DNA of 64,000 nucleotides from Thiothrix phosphatis (lineage in GTDB: Bacteria > Pseudomonadota > Gammaproteobacteria > Thiotrichales > Thiotrichaceae), in assembly GCF_035668035.1 (NCBI RefSeq), contig NZ_JAYMYJ010000142.1, positions 119,584 through 183,583 on the forward strand, in the 5' to 3' direction. Position 1 is the first letter of the stretch; each line of letters starts with the position of its first letter. This document shows, in pieces, positions 34,190 through 44,137 of the stretch. The position numbers were made by a program, and so were the translations under genes. The notes under the pieces are model-generated. The model searched no databases, had not been told where the DNA came from, and saw only the letters and a list, made by a program, of their open reading frames with translations.

Positions 34190-34331
34190 ATAAATTTTAT
34201 TAATATTTCGTATTGATTGTTTTTTATTCCTGCGAAGCTAGTGTATCATTGCCTCTCAGGCTTGCTGGGACAGATGGGGCACACATAGCGCCACACCCAA
34301 GTAAGCGATTGAATAACAGGAAAATTTTATC

Positions 34332-35033
34332 ATGCGCGTACTAATAATAGAAGACGAAAATATTCTTCGCGAACAAGTGGCTGAAGATCTCAAGAAAAGT
34401 GGCTTTACTGTTGATGTGGCTGCGGATGGCTCCCAAGGGTTATATGTTGCGTTGGAGTATCCCATTGATGTTGCGGTCATTGACCTTGGCCTGCCAAGCT
34501 CAAAAGGAACCCCCGTCAACAACGAACTCGGCTTGGATATTATCCGCACCATCCGTGCCAAGGGCTTGGATTATCCCATCATTATCCTGACAGCCCGTGA
34601 CCGTTGGCAGAACAAAGTGGAAGGCCTGGAAGCTGGTGCTGATGACTACGTCACCAAACCCTTCCACACCCCAGAGCTCATTGCCCGCCTGCGCGTCCAG
34701 TTAAGGCGCACTGGCCGGTGGACACAGGCAGAATTCAGTTGCGGCCCTATCCGCTTAAACACTTCCGAACAACGCGTGTATGTAAATGAGCAGGAAATAA
34801 CCCTGACGGCCTATGAATACCGCGTGCTTGAGCACCTGATGTTGCATGCAGGTGAGGTCATTTCCAAAACGCGCCTGACGGATAGCCTGTACGAAGAAGA
34901 CGCGGATCGCGACAGCAATGTGATTGAGGTGTTTATTCGCCGCCTGCGCATCAAGCTGGATCCGGATGATACCCTCAAGCCAATAGAAACGCTGCGTGGC
35001 CGCGGCTACCGCTTTACGCTTGCACGCAACTGA
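34332..35033 (+). CDS. OmpR/PhoP-family response regulator
   Basis: 233 aa. Receiver domain with acidic pair IIEDEN, phospho-acceptor Asp51 in VAVIDLGLPS, conserved Thr in IILTARDRW and Lys in YVTKPFHTPELIARL. The C-terminal winged helix (LTAYEYRVLEHLMLHAGEVISKTRLTDSLY ... NVIEVFIRRLRIKL ... TLRGRGYRF) is PhoP-like. An insertion around KGTPVNNELG lengthens the receiver loop after Asp51 relative to PhoP. It is followed 26 bp later by its sensor kinase. Target genes are unknown; the PepSY-like gene upstream is a candidate. Confidence 0.92.
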   Translation: MRVLIIEDENILREQVAEDLKKSGFTVDVAADGSQGLYVALEYPIDVAVIDLGLPSSKGTPVNNELGLDIIRTIRAKGLDYPIIILTARDRWQNKVEGLEAGADDYVTKPFHTPELIARLRVQLRRTGRWTQAEFSCGPIRLNTSEQRVYVNEQEITLTAYEYRVLEHLMLHAGEVISKTRLTDSLYEEDADRDSNVIEVFIRRLRIKLDPDDTLKPIETLRGRGYRFTLARN

Positions 35034-35059
35034 CACCTAACCACGTCACGGCACAGCTT

Positions 35060-36526
35060 ATGCTCAGCTCATTACGCAGTCGTCAGCTCATCAGCGGTTT
35101 TGGCGTCATCATGGTCGGCATCCTTATGCTGGGCAGTATGCTGCACTGGTTTTCCTATCGCTATAAGATTGATCAGGAAAAAAGCGAACTGACTGAAATT
35201 TCCTACAACATCCTGGGCTTTTTAAGTTTCGAAGACGGCAAGTTCGATGTCCTCAAAGACAGCGACATGCAAGAAAAAGCCAAACAAATGATTGAGGACT
35301 ATGACCTGAATGATGTTGAGCAAAACCGCTTTGCTTATGTCATTGACACCGCAACTTCAGATATTATCTGGAGCGCTTCCAGCTTCGGCAAACCCAGCAA
35401 TTTGGTTGACCCGGATTACTACCTTTATTTCAACCTGGGCCGTGACCAGGAAGCCAGTTTCAAACCCTTTTTCGCCCAATTGAAACCACGGGCACCACAA
35501 GATCCTTCCATTTTGGACTCTGACCCGACCATTAAACAGAAATACAACCAGGAATACCTGCTGGCCGCCCAGAATTTTTTCCAGGATCCTTACGGGCATT
35601 TCCAGTTTATCGTTGGTGAATCCATAGCCGATATTGACAAGGAAATGCAGGACATGCGGCAGAAATTTGCCATCCTGCTATTTTTATCAGCCGTTTTGGT
35701 GTTAATCGCCCAATTGGCACTGAGTTTCTGGGTAGTCGCCCCCATCAAGGAATTTGAAAATGAAGTCAAATCCATTGAGGCTGGGGAACGGGAAAGCATC
35801 GATGACCATTATCCGGAAGAATTGATCCCGGTCAAAAACGCCCTGAACGGCTTGTTAAGCTATGAAAAAGGCCAGAAACAGCGCTACAAGGATTCATTGG
35901 ACGATCTGGCGCATAGCTTGAAAACACCTCTGGCCGCCATGCAGAACCAACTTGACCTGTTGGCGCGTGAATTTATCGACGAAAGCCCGGCCAGCACCAG
36001 CATCAAGGTGTTCGACGCCCAAATTGCGCGCATGCGGGAAATCATTTCCCACCAATTACGCCGCGCCATGGTCACCAATCAGGGCGCAATGATCCTCTCC
36101 CAGCCGTTGCGTCCGGTATTGTTCCGGCTGCGTGACACCCTGCAAAAAGTTTACCGCGACAAACCGTTCGAATTCCGCATCAACGTGGACGAATACGCCA
36201 AATGCCGCATGGACGCGGAAGACATGATGGAGCTGCTGGGCAACCTGGTAAACAACGCCTGCCGCTTTTGCCAGGATATCGTAGAAATTTCCGCCTACCA
36301 TGAAGGGAATATGTTGGTGGTGGACATTGACGACGACGGCATGGGGTTCCCCACCGACAATCCGGCCAAGCTGCTGCAACGCGGTATCCGCGAAGACAGC
36401 AAAAGTGAAGGGCAAGGCATCGGCATGGCGGTCAGCACCGAAATCGTGTCGGCCATCGGCGGCAAAATTGAGCTGCTGGTTTCCCCCTATGTGGGCGCGC
36501 GGGTGCGGCTGCATCTACCGGTGTGA
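35060..36526 (+). CDS. PhoQ-like sensor histidine kinase
   Basis: 488 aa inner-membrane kinase. TM1 (LISGFGVIMVGILMLGSMLHWF), a periplasmic sensor of about 165 residues rich in acidic and aromatic residues, TM2 (FAILLFLSAVLVLIAQLALSFWVV), then HAMP-like linker. The H box DDLAHSLKTPLAAM (His285) is nearly that of PhoQ. N box LVNNACRF, G1 DIDDDGMGFP and G2 GQGIGMAVSTEI complete the ATPase domain. The acidic sensor (FLSFEDGKFDVLKDSDMQEK) suggests divalent-cation or peptide sensing, which is inference from PhoQ. Pairs with the upstream regulator. Confidence 0.9.
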   Translation: MLSSLRSRQLISGFGVIMVGILMLGSMLHWFSYRYKIDQEKSELTEISYNILGFLSFEDGKFDVLKDSDMQEKAKQMIEDYDLNDVEQNRFAYVIDTATSDIIWSASSFGKPSNLVDPDYYLYFNLGRDQEASFKPFFAQLKPRAPQDPSILDSDPTIKQKYNQEYLLAAQNFFQDPYGHFQFIVGESIADIDKEMQDMRQKFAILLFLSAVLVLIAQLALSFWVVAPIKEFENEVKSIEAGERESIDDHYPEELIPVKNALNGLLSYEKGQKQRYKDSLDDLAHSLKTPLAAMQNQLDLLAREFIDESPASTSIKVFDAQIARMREIISHQLRRAMVTNQGAMILSQPLRPVLFRLRDTLQKVYRDKPFEFRINVDEYAKCRMDAEDMMELLGNLVNNACRFCQDIVEISAYHEGNMLVVDIDDDGMGFPTDNPAKLLQRGIREDSKSEGQGIGMAVSTEIVSAIGGKIELLVSPYVGARVRLHLPV

Positions 36527-36550
36527 AGGACGCAAACCAATAAATGCCCA

Positions 36551-38884
36551 CTACTGGCTGACAACCCGGATTGGCAGTTTGTCCACCGCACCGGCGGCGT
36601 CAAACACCGTCAAGTCATAATCCCCTGCGCGCGTGAAGGTATAGCGTAAACCGCTACGTTCCCGGTCAACACCCGCCGGTTCGCCATTGACCAGCCAGAA
36701 ATACTGCCCTTCCCCACCCTGCGCCTGCAAATCCACCGTCACACCTTTGCCGGATTCCTTGGGCAAATACAGACGGGTGCTCGCGTCCAAATTACGAATA
36801 GCCAGTTCCGCGCCTCCTGCATATCGCTGGGCAGGCGGGCAAGCGGGATCAAAAGCGGGCAACTGCATCTTTGCCAGCACACTGCTGGGCAACCACGGCC
36901 ATAACTCCAGCGGCCATAGCGCAACTTGGCGGGAAACCCTGTCAGGTGCCGAGCACGCCGATGTCACCCGCAGGCCAGTCGCCGGATTCACCCAATACGT
37001 CTGCAACCCGGCTGACCAGGAGCGCTGCTGCAAGTTCGGCAAAGTAGGCGGAACCCGTTCATCCAGTAGCCACGCCTGTTGGCGCATATGGCAATTTTCC
37101 GGCGCAGTGGCGTCGGCACGCCCCCCTAGAGGCCAACAAATGTCCGCACGAATGACATTCGCCGGACGGCGACGGACATTGCTGCCCGCCTGTTCAGGCA
37201 AAGCGCGAAAAATGTCAAACAAGATCGGGCCAGCAGCGTATGCGCCAAAACTGCCCGGCAATGGCGTGCCATCAGGGCGCCCTGTCCACACGCCGACAGT
37301 ATAGGCATCGCTTACCCCTACTGCCCAAGCATCACGGAAACCGTAACTGGTGCCGGTTTTCCACGCAATGCTGGCATGGTTGACGCTGCCTTCCGGCGGG
37401 GGAACTTCCCGTAAAATATCCTGGATGACCCACGCTGCCCCAGCCGACAGCATGCGCCGCTCCACCATCGGCTCCTGCGGCAAAAAGCGCGGCTTGATGC
37501 TGACGCCCGCGCGCGCAAATGCGGTGAAACCACGCACCAGATCTTCCAGGCTGGTTCCCGCCCCTCCCAAGATGACGCTCAGATTCGGTTCCGTCTGCTC
37601 AGGAAAGGTGATGGTGACGCCGCCATTGCGCAACCTGTCCACGAAAACGGCTGGCTTAATCCACTGCAAAACCTCAACTGCCGGAATGTTCAGGGATTCC
37701 TGTAAAGCCTGCGCCATACTGACCGCCCCGGAAAAATGCCGAAAAAAATTCTGCGGCGCATAACCATCCAGCTTTACCGGCGCATCGCTCAGTAGGCTGG
37801 CGGAATCCAACAAGCCGTCATCCAGCGCCATGCCATACAAAAAAGGCTTCAGGGTGGAGCCGGGCGACCTCAGCGCCTGCACCATATCCACATGCCCAAA
37901 CCGGTCTGCGTCGAAAAAGTTAGCCGATCCGGCATAACCACGCACATACCCCGTTTGGTTCTCCACGACCAGCACGCCAGCGGAAGCCTTGGCAGGCAAA
38001 CTCCCAGTGCGGGCGCGCAACACATTTTCCACTGCCCACTGGATATTGGCGTCCAAGGCAGTTTGCAGGCGTGCCTGATTGCCTGTAACGGCCTGTTCCT
38101 TCATACGCCGGGCAAATAACGGGGCCATCATTGGCTGGCGAAACCGCGAACGCACAACCGGCTCACGCATCGCGTCTTCCACGATTTCCGGTGCCCAGAC
38201 GCCCTGGCTGGCCATACGCCGCAACACCTTGTCGCGGTACTGCTGCGCCACCTCCGGATAACGGTCTGGACGCAACCGGGAAGGCGCTTGTGGCAACACC
38301 GCCAGCAGCGCCGCTTCCGCATAACTCAATTCGGCAGCCGGTTTGTGCAACCAAGCAAAACTGGCCGTTTGCACACCCTCAATCGGCCCGCCGAAAGGTG
38401 CCAGGTTAAGATAAAAAGTGAGGATTTCATTTTTGCTGTAACGCCATTCCAACTGCAAAGCGCGGAACGCCTGCCATAGCTTGCCGCTAAAATTACGTTC
38501 ATGCGGCTCCAGGATGCGCGCCACTTGCATGGTCAGGGTGGAACCGCCGGAAACAATCCTGCCGCCTGTCAGCCACTGCCACCCTGCCCGCGCCAACGCC
38601 AGGGGGTTGACGCCAGGGTGCCAGTAAAACCAGCGGTCTTCATATTCCAACAACGCTTCGACGTAGCGGGGGGACACTTCATCCAGCGTCACCGGATAGC
38701 GCCATACCCCCTGGTCATCGGCAAACGCCCGCAAGGGCGTGCGGTCTTCCGCCAAGACCAACACGCTGCGCATCCTGTCCGGATCAGGCAGCGGCCACAG
38801 ACGATCCGCCAGCAGAAACAACAGCAGGCAAGCCACGCCTATCGCCAGCAGGCGTAAGACATGACGGCCTACATGTCGCCACAT
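36551..38884 (-). CDS. pbpC: Penicillin-binding protein 1C
   Basis: Bifunctional-type class A PBP, 777 aa, anchored by one N-terminal helix (VLRLLAIGVACLLLFLLADRLW). Glycosyltransferase motifs EYEDRWFYWHPGVNP, GGSTLTMQVAR and the RALQLEWRYSKNEILTFYLN region. Transpeptidase motifs STLK (Ser343), SLN in LQESLNIPA, and KTGTS. The C-terminal BiPBP_C domain is present. pbpC beside an alpha-2-macroglobulin gene is a conserved bacterial pair (pbpC/yfhM in E. coli): the PBP would repair breaches while the macroglobulin traps proteases. The start overlaps the upstream stop as TGATG. Confidence 0.95.
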   Translation of the reverse strand: MWRHVGRHVLRLLAIGVACLLLFLLADRLWPLPDPDRMRSVLVLAEDRTPLRAFADDQGVWRYPVTLDEVSPRYVEALLEYEDRWFYWHPGVNPLALARAGWQWLTGGRIVSGGSTLTMQVARILEPHERNFSGKLWQAFRALQLEWRYSKNEILTFYLNLAPFGGPIEGVQTASFAWLHKPAAELSYAEAALLAVLPQAPSRLRPDRYPEVAQQYRDKVLRRMASQGVWAPEIVEDAMREPVVRSRFRQPMMAPLFARRMKEQAVTGNQARLQTALDANIQWAVENVLRARTGSLPAKASAGVLVVENQTGYVRGYAGSANFFDADRFGHVDMVQALRSPGSTLKPFLYGMALDDGLLDSASLLSDAPVKLDGYAPQNFFRHFSGAVSMAQALQESLNIPAVEVLQWIKPAVFVDRLRNGGVTITFPEQTEPNLSVILGGAGTSLEDLVRGFTAFARAGVSIKPRFLPQEPMVERRMLSAGAAWVIQDILREVPPPEGSVNHASIAWKTGTSYGFRDAWAVGVSDAYTVGVWTGRPDGTPLPGSFGAYAAGPILFDIFRALPEQAGSNVRRRPANVIRADICWPLGGRADATAPENCHMRQQAWLLDERVPPTLPNLQQRSWSAGLQTYWVNPATGLRVTSACSAPDRVSRQVALWPLELWPWLPSSVLAKMQLPAFDPACPPAQRYAGGAELAIRNLDASTRLYLPKESGKGVTVDLQAQGGEGQYFWLVNGEPAGVDRERSGLRYTFTRAGDYDLTVFDAAGAVDKLPIRVVSQ

Positions 38885-41800
38885 CACAATTCCGGAATCA
38901 TCAGCTTGTCAGGTGTTGCGCCCACCCCGTTCAGTTCAGGGCGATACATATCCTCGGCATAAGGCGGCGGAACCACGAAATCACCTGCGGACACAACCCT
39001 CACCATATAAAACAAATGATGGCGCGTTTTTGCCTCCAACGGCAACGCGGCCAGATAACGGTCATCGCGGAACTCCTGGGTGCGGGGCGAGCTGCTGTTC
39101 AACAACTCCGTGACGGGCTTGTCCGTCCCGGTCAGTTGCAGGCCTTCCAGGCTCTCATTGCTTTGCAAGTTGGTGTTTTCAATCTCGAAACCTGCTGGCA
39201 ACAAGTCAACGACAAGCGCGTCATTAATGTCCACCGCGCTTTCTATAGCCAAATGAACCAGCAGCAACGCACCCGGCTTGACATCTTGGGGCTGCAAGAG
39301 CTTGCCGTCCATGGTGTGCCAACTGCGCTGAACCTCAATCGGGTCACTGTCCGGTGCAGGGGCGACAATAGGATAGCCATGCACCATCAAAGCTGCGTAT
39401 AAGGGCTCCTGTTCTTTGGCCAGCACACTGACCCCTTTCTGGAAATCTTCTGCCGTCAAGGCGCTGTAGTGGACACCCTTGCCGGACAAGTCAACCGTGC
39501 TGTCGCCAATTTTCAGGCCAGCCTGCCAACCGGATTTCAGCTTCGCCTCCACCTTCAAGCCAGCCAGCAGTGTGAACAATTGCTCCTGGGTGCTGAAATA
39601 ACTGCGGTTATGCAGCAAGTCCGCCAGTTTGTTGATGTGGGTGGCCTGCTGGGGAATTTCCACCTTGTAACGCAACAACAGGTAAAGCATTGCGGCTTGG
39701 TCACGCAAACTGCTGCCATAATCGCCCAGATATTTCTGTTCATCACGCACCATGTCCAACCCGCGCTTGATGGCGTCATCACCACGTTTACCGTCACCTA
39801 TCGCCCGCAAAGCCAACCCTAGGTGCACCAGCGGCAAACCGGAAGCAGCTTTGCCCGCATCCTTTTCATACATGACTTTCAGCGTTCCGGGCGACACCCG
39901 TTTCACCCGGGAAAGCACATACGCCGCATAAGCCCGTGTCGCCAAGTCAAGGTGGTTCGGCACATCCGCAAAGGCATAACGGCTTTCCGCATCGCGTTCG
40001 CCCTCTTGCATCCGCTCCTCCAGATTTTGCAGGGCGCGCTGCAACAGCCATTCAGGCACCGCAAACCCCTGCTCTTTTGCATCCAGCAGGAAATCCGTCA
40101 CATACGGCGTAAGCCAATATTCCTCTTCGCCATAATTTCCCCATAACGTAAAGCCGCCATCTGACAATTGCATGCCTGTCAGGCGCAGCAAGGCGGCATT
40201 GACCCGGTCATTGCGGGTTTTCATCTCCATCGGCTCCAGCCCCAATTGCTCTGTAACGCTGGCGTCCAGGAACAAATACGGCCAAGCGCTGCTGGTGGTC
40301 TGCTCCAAACAGCCATAAGGATATTGCAGCAAACCTTGTAACGCGCTGCGCAGAGGCAAGGGGGGCGTGGCGGCAAGGCTCAGGCTGGCGTTCAATCCGG
40401 CAGGCAGGAATCCCTGGATGGTGGAACTGTCCAGCACCAGCATTTCCCCCGGCTTCAACTCCCGACTCAAACTGAGATGGCCTGCTGGATAGGCAGGGCG
40501 CACTGCAAACTGGAGTTGGCGGCGGGAGGTGAAATCCTTGCCGACAAGCTCCAGACTGACGCTCGCCGTCCCAAACGATTGCCGGGCGGACAACGGTAAC
40601 CGCAAGGTTTCCCGCTTGCCTGCCGCCAGGGTGAATTCACGTTCCAAATCCAGATTGTCCAGCAAGGGATTGGCGCTGATTTTCAGTTTCACCGGCTGGG
40701 GTTCTGTGGTGGTGTTATTCATGTCCACGGTAAGGAAACTGCTATCGCCACCAGCCAGGAAGCGGGGTGCCGCCAGCGTGGCCACCACAGGGGAGGCGAC
40801 CTTCATTTCCCGTTCCGCGCTGCCAAAACGGTTGGCAGACGCAGCCACCGCCATTAACCGCAATGACCCGTCAAAACCCGGCAAAGGCAGATCAATTTTC
40901 GCTTTCCCGTCAGCGTCGAACGCCACCGCCCCGCTGTACAGGGAAACAATCCTCACATCCGCCTGCGCCTGTGGGCCGCCCCGCCGCCCCCCCATGGCGT
41001 CGCCGCCAAAACGTTGCCGCAACGGCGCACCCTCAACGTCCTCAATGATTTTGCCGTAATCGTCATACAAATTGACTTCATACTTGTGCTGCGAGAAATA
41101 GAAGGCAAACGGGTCTGGCGTCTTGAAACCCGTAACATTCAACACCCCTGAGTCAACCGCAGCCAGCGTCACCAACGCATTTTCACCTTTGAGGTTGTCA
41201 GAACTTACCGTCACGCTGACAGTTTGTTCCGGCAGGACTTTTTCCGGCGCATCGATACTCAGGCCCAAGCGCCGATCCTCCCTGTCCAAGGGCAGGAAAA
41301 TAACGCCCAACGCCCGGTTCGGGGCAATCTTCTGCTGGCTGCTGGCTGGCCGGAAAGACGTCACCGTGGCGTACAGGTCATGCCGGTTCCAGGCTTTATC
41401 TAATGGAATCTCGACGGTGGTGCCATCAGCAGGCAGGCTGATCCGTTGCGACCACAGCATCGATTCCCCTTCCACCGCGACAATGGCCTCGCCAGCCGCA
41501 GGCGGGGTAATTTTCAATTTCACGGCATCGCCAGCTTGGTACATGGGTTTGTCGAGTGCCAGCTCAATCTGGTCGGGGCGGGCGGAGGTATTGGCTGCCT
41601 GTTCCCAATCCCAACCGGCGTGAAAGGGATAGACCGTTTTTAAACCAGTGTCCGTATCCTCCACTTCCAGCCGGTAATAGCCGTCCTGTACGGAAAACAC
41701 CGCCTTGCCATGCGCCTGGGCGTCCAACGTGACTTTTTGTTGCACAACCGGATATTCACTGGCGTTTTCCTTGCGTTGCCAGCCTTCGCCATCGTTGTAT

Positions 41801-43803
41801 TCCCAGAAATACTCCCGGTCTTCCCGCACCAACGTGACGGCCAGCGGTTGTCCAGCCGGTGCTGGCTGCCCTTCCGCATTCACCCGGACAAGTTCGAAAG
41901 CCGCGTCGCTATGGTCTGCGACAGTGTCCTTGCCAAACAAGGGGCGGAGCCCCACCAGGTTTTGGGTTGGCCAGAACGGCACGTCCACCTTGCGCACAAC
42001 GCCCCGCCCGCCTGCTTCATGCAGTTCGCCGACGATGCTTACGGTCAATGGGGAATTGATCTTGCCCTCCAACGGCGGAACCTCAATGAAACCAGCCCCC
42101 GTTTCATTCAGCGCCAGTTCCGGCAGGTTCTCCCTGCCAATCAATTTACCATCAGCTGGATCGCCAAAATAATATTCCTTGAACGCGTCCAACGGATGGC
42201 GGTTGATGCTGACTGCGCGCGCTGCTGTCAGTTTGTTGCCACTGGCAGGCGCGCCGTATAGGTAATCCCCCTGCGCCGCCACAATCAGTTTTTCACCACT
42301 GCTCAGTAGCTTGTCTTCGGCCTTGAGGGAGAGCTGCATGCGTTCAGGCATGAACTCTTCCACATGGAATGTAAAACTGCTGACTGGCGCATCATCCTTG
42401 GCGTTGATGCGGACTTCCGCCTTCCAGCTTCCGGTTGGCGCATCCGCAGGAATGGGCAATTGCCAGGAAAAAAAACCTAGCCCAGGGTTCGCAGCGGCGA
42501 GATTTTCTTCCAACAGCAATTTGGTGTCAGGCCGGACAATCCGCAGGTTCAGGCTTTGCCCCGAAACAGTCTCCCCATCCCGGTTGCGTAGCAAGATGGA
42601 TAAGTCCAAGGTTTCACCAGGACGAAACAAATCCCTTGTGCTGTAAATAAACGGCGCTATCGGCTTGTCAGGCAAACCTTCCACCGGGTATTCCGAAAGA
42701 TCCAGCGCCGCTTCCCGCAAATCCAGAAACGCAAATTGCCCGTCCAGATTCGCGGTCAGCAGCAAATCCCCTTGAGGCCGGTGCGCAAAGTTAACGTGCC
42801 CACTATTATCCGTTTCCAGCGTCAGGGTTTCCTTTTCGCCGTGCAACTTCAGCTGCACATCCGCCAATGGCTTGCCAGTGTCAAGCGCATTGGCGAACAC
42901 CTCCACACTTCTGGGATAAAGCCGCACATGCAAGCCGACATTGGTGACTACGAATTGGGTAATCCGGTAAGCGTCATCACTGAAACGCCCTGGTTCCCGC
43001 ATGACCGCAAAATACAGGCCCGGTGTTTTCAGTTCTGGTATGTTTTCGACCGGAATCAACAATGAGGTGCGCGCATTCGGTTTGGTGCCTGTCACATAAC
43101 GCTGGGAGTGGACACTTTGCGTCGCCTCATGGATATCCTCCAGTTGCCACTGGGAAAGACGCTCTCCCAGCGAAACTGTTTTCAGCATCTCCGGCAACTT
43201 GTCCGGCTGCACCCGCAGGAACTCAATGTCCAATTCCGGAACATTGACAACCCTAATGGGCAATCCACCTGTCAACCGGGTAGGCAAGATGCTGCCACTG
43301 GTGGCGAAATCAAATGCAGGCTTAATGTCGCGGGTTTTAACCGTGTAATCCACCGGCTTTTGCAGTTTCAACTCATTCCGGCTGCTGACCCCTGGCCTGA
43401 TCTGTATCCGGTATTCGGTTTGTGGTTTGATATTGTTGAAAAACAGCCGCCGAGTTTCACCTGCCATGATCCAGCTCCCTTCCGCCATCTTGCCGCTGCT
43501 GGTCAGGGTGATGAAGGCATTATAATCCCCCATTGGGTCAAGATCCTGGGAAAAGGTAATAGCGAGGGCTGGACTGTTATCAAGTGAACGCTCTGACACA
43601 TCAACCACCAGCATCTGGGTCAGCAGTTCTTCATTGGTGTAATGCGGAGCCACCGCCGCTGGCGCGGAATCTTTCGGAGCTGCGGTGGAAACTTCCGCCA
43701 ATGATGTGGGCTCATCCGCCCTGACCAGCATAACCTGCCACAAACATGCCAATAGCATGGCAAACCAGAAAACAGGAAATATCCGGCGAAGGTGATTACC
43801 CAT
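38884..43803 (-). CDS. yfhM: Bacterial alpha-2-macroglobulin
   Basis: 1639 aa, envelope-located protease trap. An N-terminal hydrophobic segment with LLAC (residues ~17-20) could be a lipoprotein signal, although a longer signal peptide ending near VRADE is equally possible. Tandem MG domains follow; landmark sequences shared with E. coli YfhM include DIKPAFDFATSGSILP, FMPERMQLSLKAED, and WNRHDLYATV. The thioester motif is QYPYGCLEQTTSS with Cys1165 and Gln1168, so it is the thioester-forming type. The C-terminal part has DALVVDLLPAGFEIEN and EFRDDRYLAAL. Overlaps pbpC. Confidence 0.95.
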   Translation of the reverse strand: MGNHLRRIFPVFWFAMLLACLWQVMLVRADEPTSLAEVSTAAPKDSAPAAVAPHYTNEELLTQMLVVDVSERSLDNSPALAITFSQDLDPMGDYNAFITLTSSGKMAEGSWIMAGETRRLFFNNIKPQTEYRIQIRPGVSSRNELKLQKPVDYTVKTRDIKPAFDFATSGSILPTRLTGGLPIRVVNVPELDIEFLRVQPDKLPEMLKTVSLGERLSQWQLEDIHEATQSVHSQRYVTGTKPNARTSLLIPVENIPELKTPGLYFAVMREPGRFSDDAYRITQFVVTNVGLHVRLYPRSVEVFANALDTGKPLADVQLKLHGEKETLTLETDNSGHVNFAHRPQGDLLLTANLDGQFAFLDLREAALDLSEYPVEGLPDKPIAPFIYSTRDLFRPGETLDLSILLRNRDGETVSGQSLNLRIVRPDTKLLLEENLAAANPGLGFFSWQLPIPADAPTGSWKAEVRINAKDDAPVSSFTFHVEEFMPERMQLSLKAEDKLLSSGEKLIVAAQGDYLYGAPASGNKLTAARAVSINRHPLDAFKEYYFGDPADGKLIGRENLPELALNETGAGFIEVPPLEGKINSPLTVSIVGELHEAGGRGVVRKVDVPFWPTQNLVGLRPLFGKDTVADHSDAAFELVRVNAEGQPAPAGQPLAVTLVREDREYFWEYNDGEGWQRKENASEYPVVQQKVTLDAQAHGKAVFSVQDGYYRLEVEDTDTGLKTVYPFHAGWDWEQAANTSARPDQIELALDKPMYQAGDAVKLKITPPAAGEAIVAVEGESMLWSQRISLPADGTTVEIPLDKAWNRHDLYATVTSFRPASSQQKIAPNRALGVIFLPLDREDRRLGLSIDAPEKVLPEQTVSVTVSSDNLKGENALVTLAAVDSGVLNVTGFKTPDPFAFYFSQHKYEVNLYDDYGKIIEDVEGAPLRQRFGGDAMGGRRGGPQAQADVRIVSLYSGAVAFDADGKAKIDLPLPGFDGSLRLMAVAASANRFGSAEREMKVASPVVATLAAPRFLAGGDSSFLTVDMNNTTTEPQPVKLKISANPLLDNLDLEREFTLAAGKRETLRLPLSARQSFGTASVSLELVGKDFTSRRQLQFAVRPAYPAGHLSLSRELKPGEMLVLDSSTIQGFLPAGLNASLSLAATPPLPLRSALQGLLQYPYGCLEQTTSSAWPYLFLDASVTEQLGLEPMEMKTRNDRVNAALLRLTGMQLSDGGFTLWGNYGEEEYWLTPYVTDFLLDAKEQGFAVPEWLLQRALQNLEERMQEGERDAESRYAFADVPNHLDLATRAYAAYVLSRVKRVSPGTLKVMYEKDAGKAASGLPLVHLGLALRAIGDGKRGDDAIKRGLDMVRDEQKYLGDYGSSLRDQAAMLYLLLRYKVEIPQQATHINKLADLLHNRSYFSTQEQLFTLLAGLKVEAKLKSGWQAGLKIGDSTVDLSGKGVHYSALTAEDFQKGVSVLAKEQEPLYAALMVHGYPIVAPAPDSDPIEVQRSWHTMDGKLLQPQDVKPGALLLVHLAIESAVDINDALVVDLLPAGFEIENTNLQSNESLEGLQLTGTDKPVTELLNSSSPRTQEFRDDRYLAALPLEAKTRHHLFYMVRVVSAGDFVVPPPYAEDMYRPELNGVGATPDKLMIPEL

Positions 43804-43819
43804 TATTATTCTCCATCCC

Positions 43820-43849
43820 TATATAAGAAAATACCTGACAGATCGGCAA
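43820..43849 (-). promoter_or_regulatory. Possible promoter of the alpha-2-macroglobulin-pbpC operon
   Basis: TTGCCG-18 bp-TATATA on the minus strand, with the -10 about 17 bp before the ATG. The leader would be very short; the match is moderate. Confidence 0.3.
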
Positions 43850-43923
43850 ACGCAGACTTTCACGGTAAGGGAAAGCAATCTCCAATACAAGGGATATGGT
43901 TCAGAATGGGAAGATGAAGAGAG

Positions 43924-43999
43924 TGGCGACCCTACGGGGATTCGAACCCCGGTTACAACCGTGAAAGGGTCGTGTCCTAGGCCTCTAGACGATAGGGTC
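43924..43999 (-). tRNA. tRNA-Glu (TTC), copy 2
   Basis: 76-nt cloverleaf on the minus strand. Mature 5' end GACCCTA pairs with TAGGGTC, anticodon TTC in CTTTCAC, T-loop TTCGAAT, encoded CCA. The two bases before the 5' end also complement the discriminator side, so the apparent stem looks longer than 7 bp. Same sequence as copy 1. Confidence 0.96.
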
Positions 44000-44041
44000 G
44001 CTGATGTAAAACCTATATAAACTATGCAAGTGCTTGGAAAG

Positions 44042-44117
44042 TGGCGACCCTACGGGGATTCGAACCCCGGTTACAACCGTGAAAGGGTCGTGTCCTAGGC
44101 CTCTAGACGATAGGGTC
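44042..44117 (-). tRNA. tRNA-Glu (TTC), copy 1
   Basis: Identical to copy 2, 42 bp upstream in transcription. Both copies share the sequence ATGTAAA-type flank before their 5' end, which points to duplication of tRNA plus flank. They lie downstream of tRNA-Ala and a small membrane-protein gene in the same direction. Confidence 0.96.
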
Positions 44118-44137
44118 GCTGATGTAAACTTCCAAAT

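Noticed and set aside
34190..34331. PhoP-box autoregulation site before the response regulator
   Set aside because: No pair of (G/T)GTTTA-type direct repeats with correct spacing was visible.
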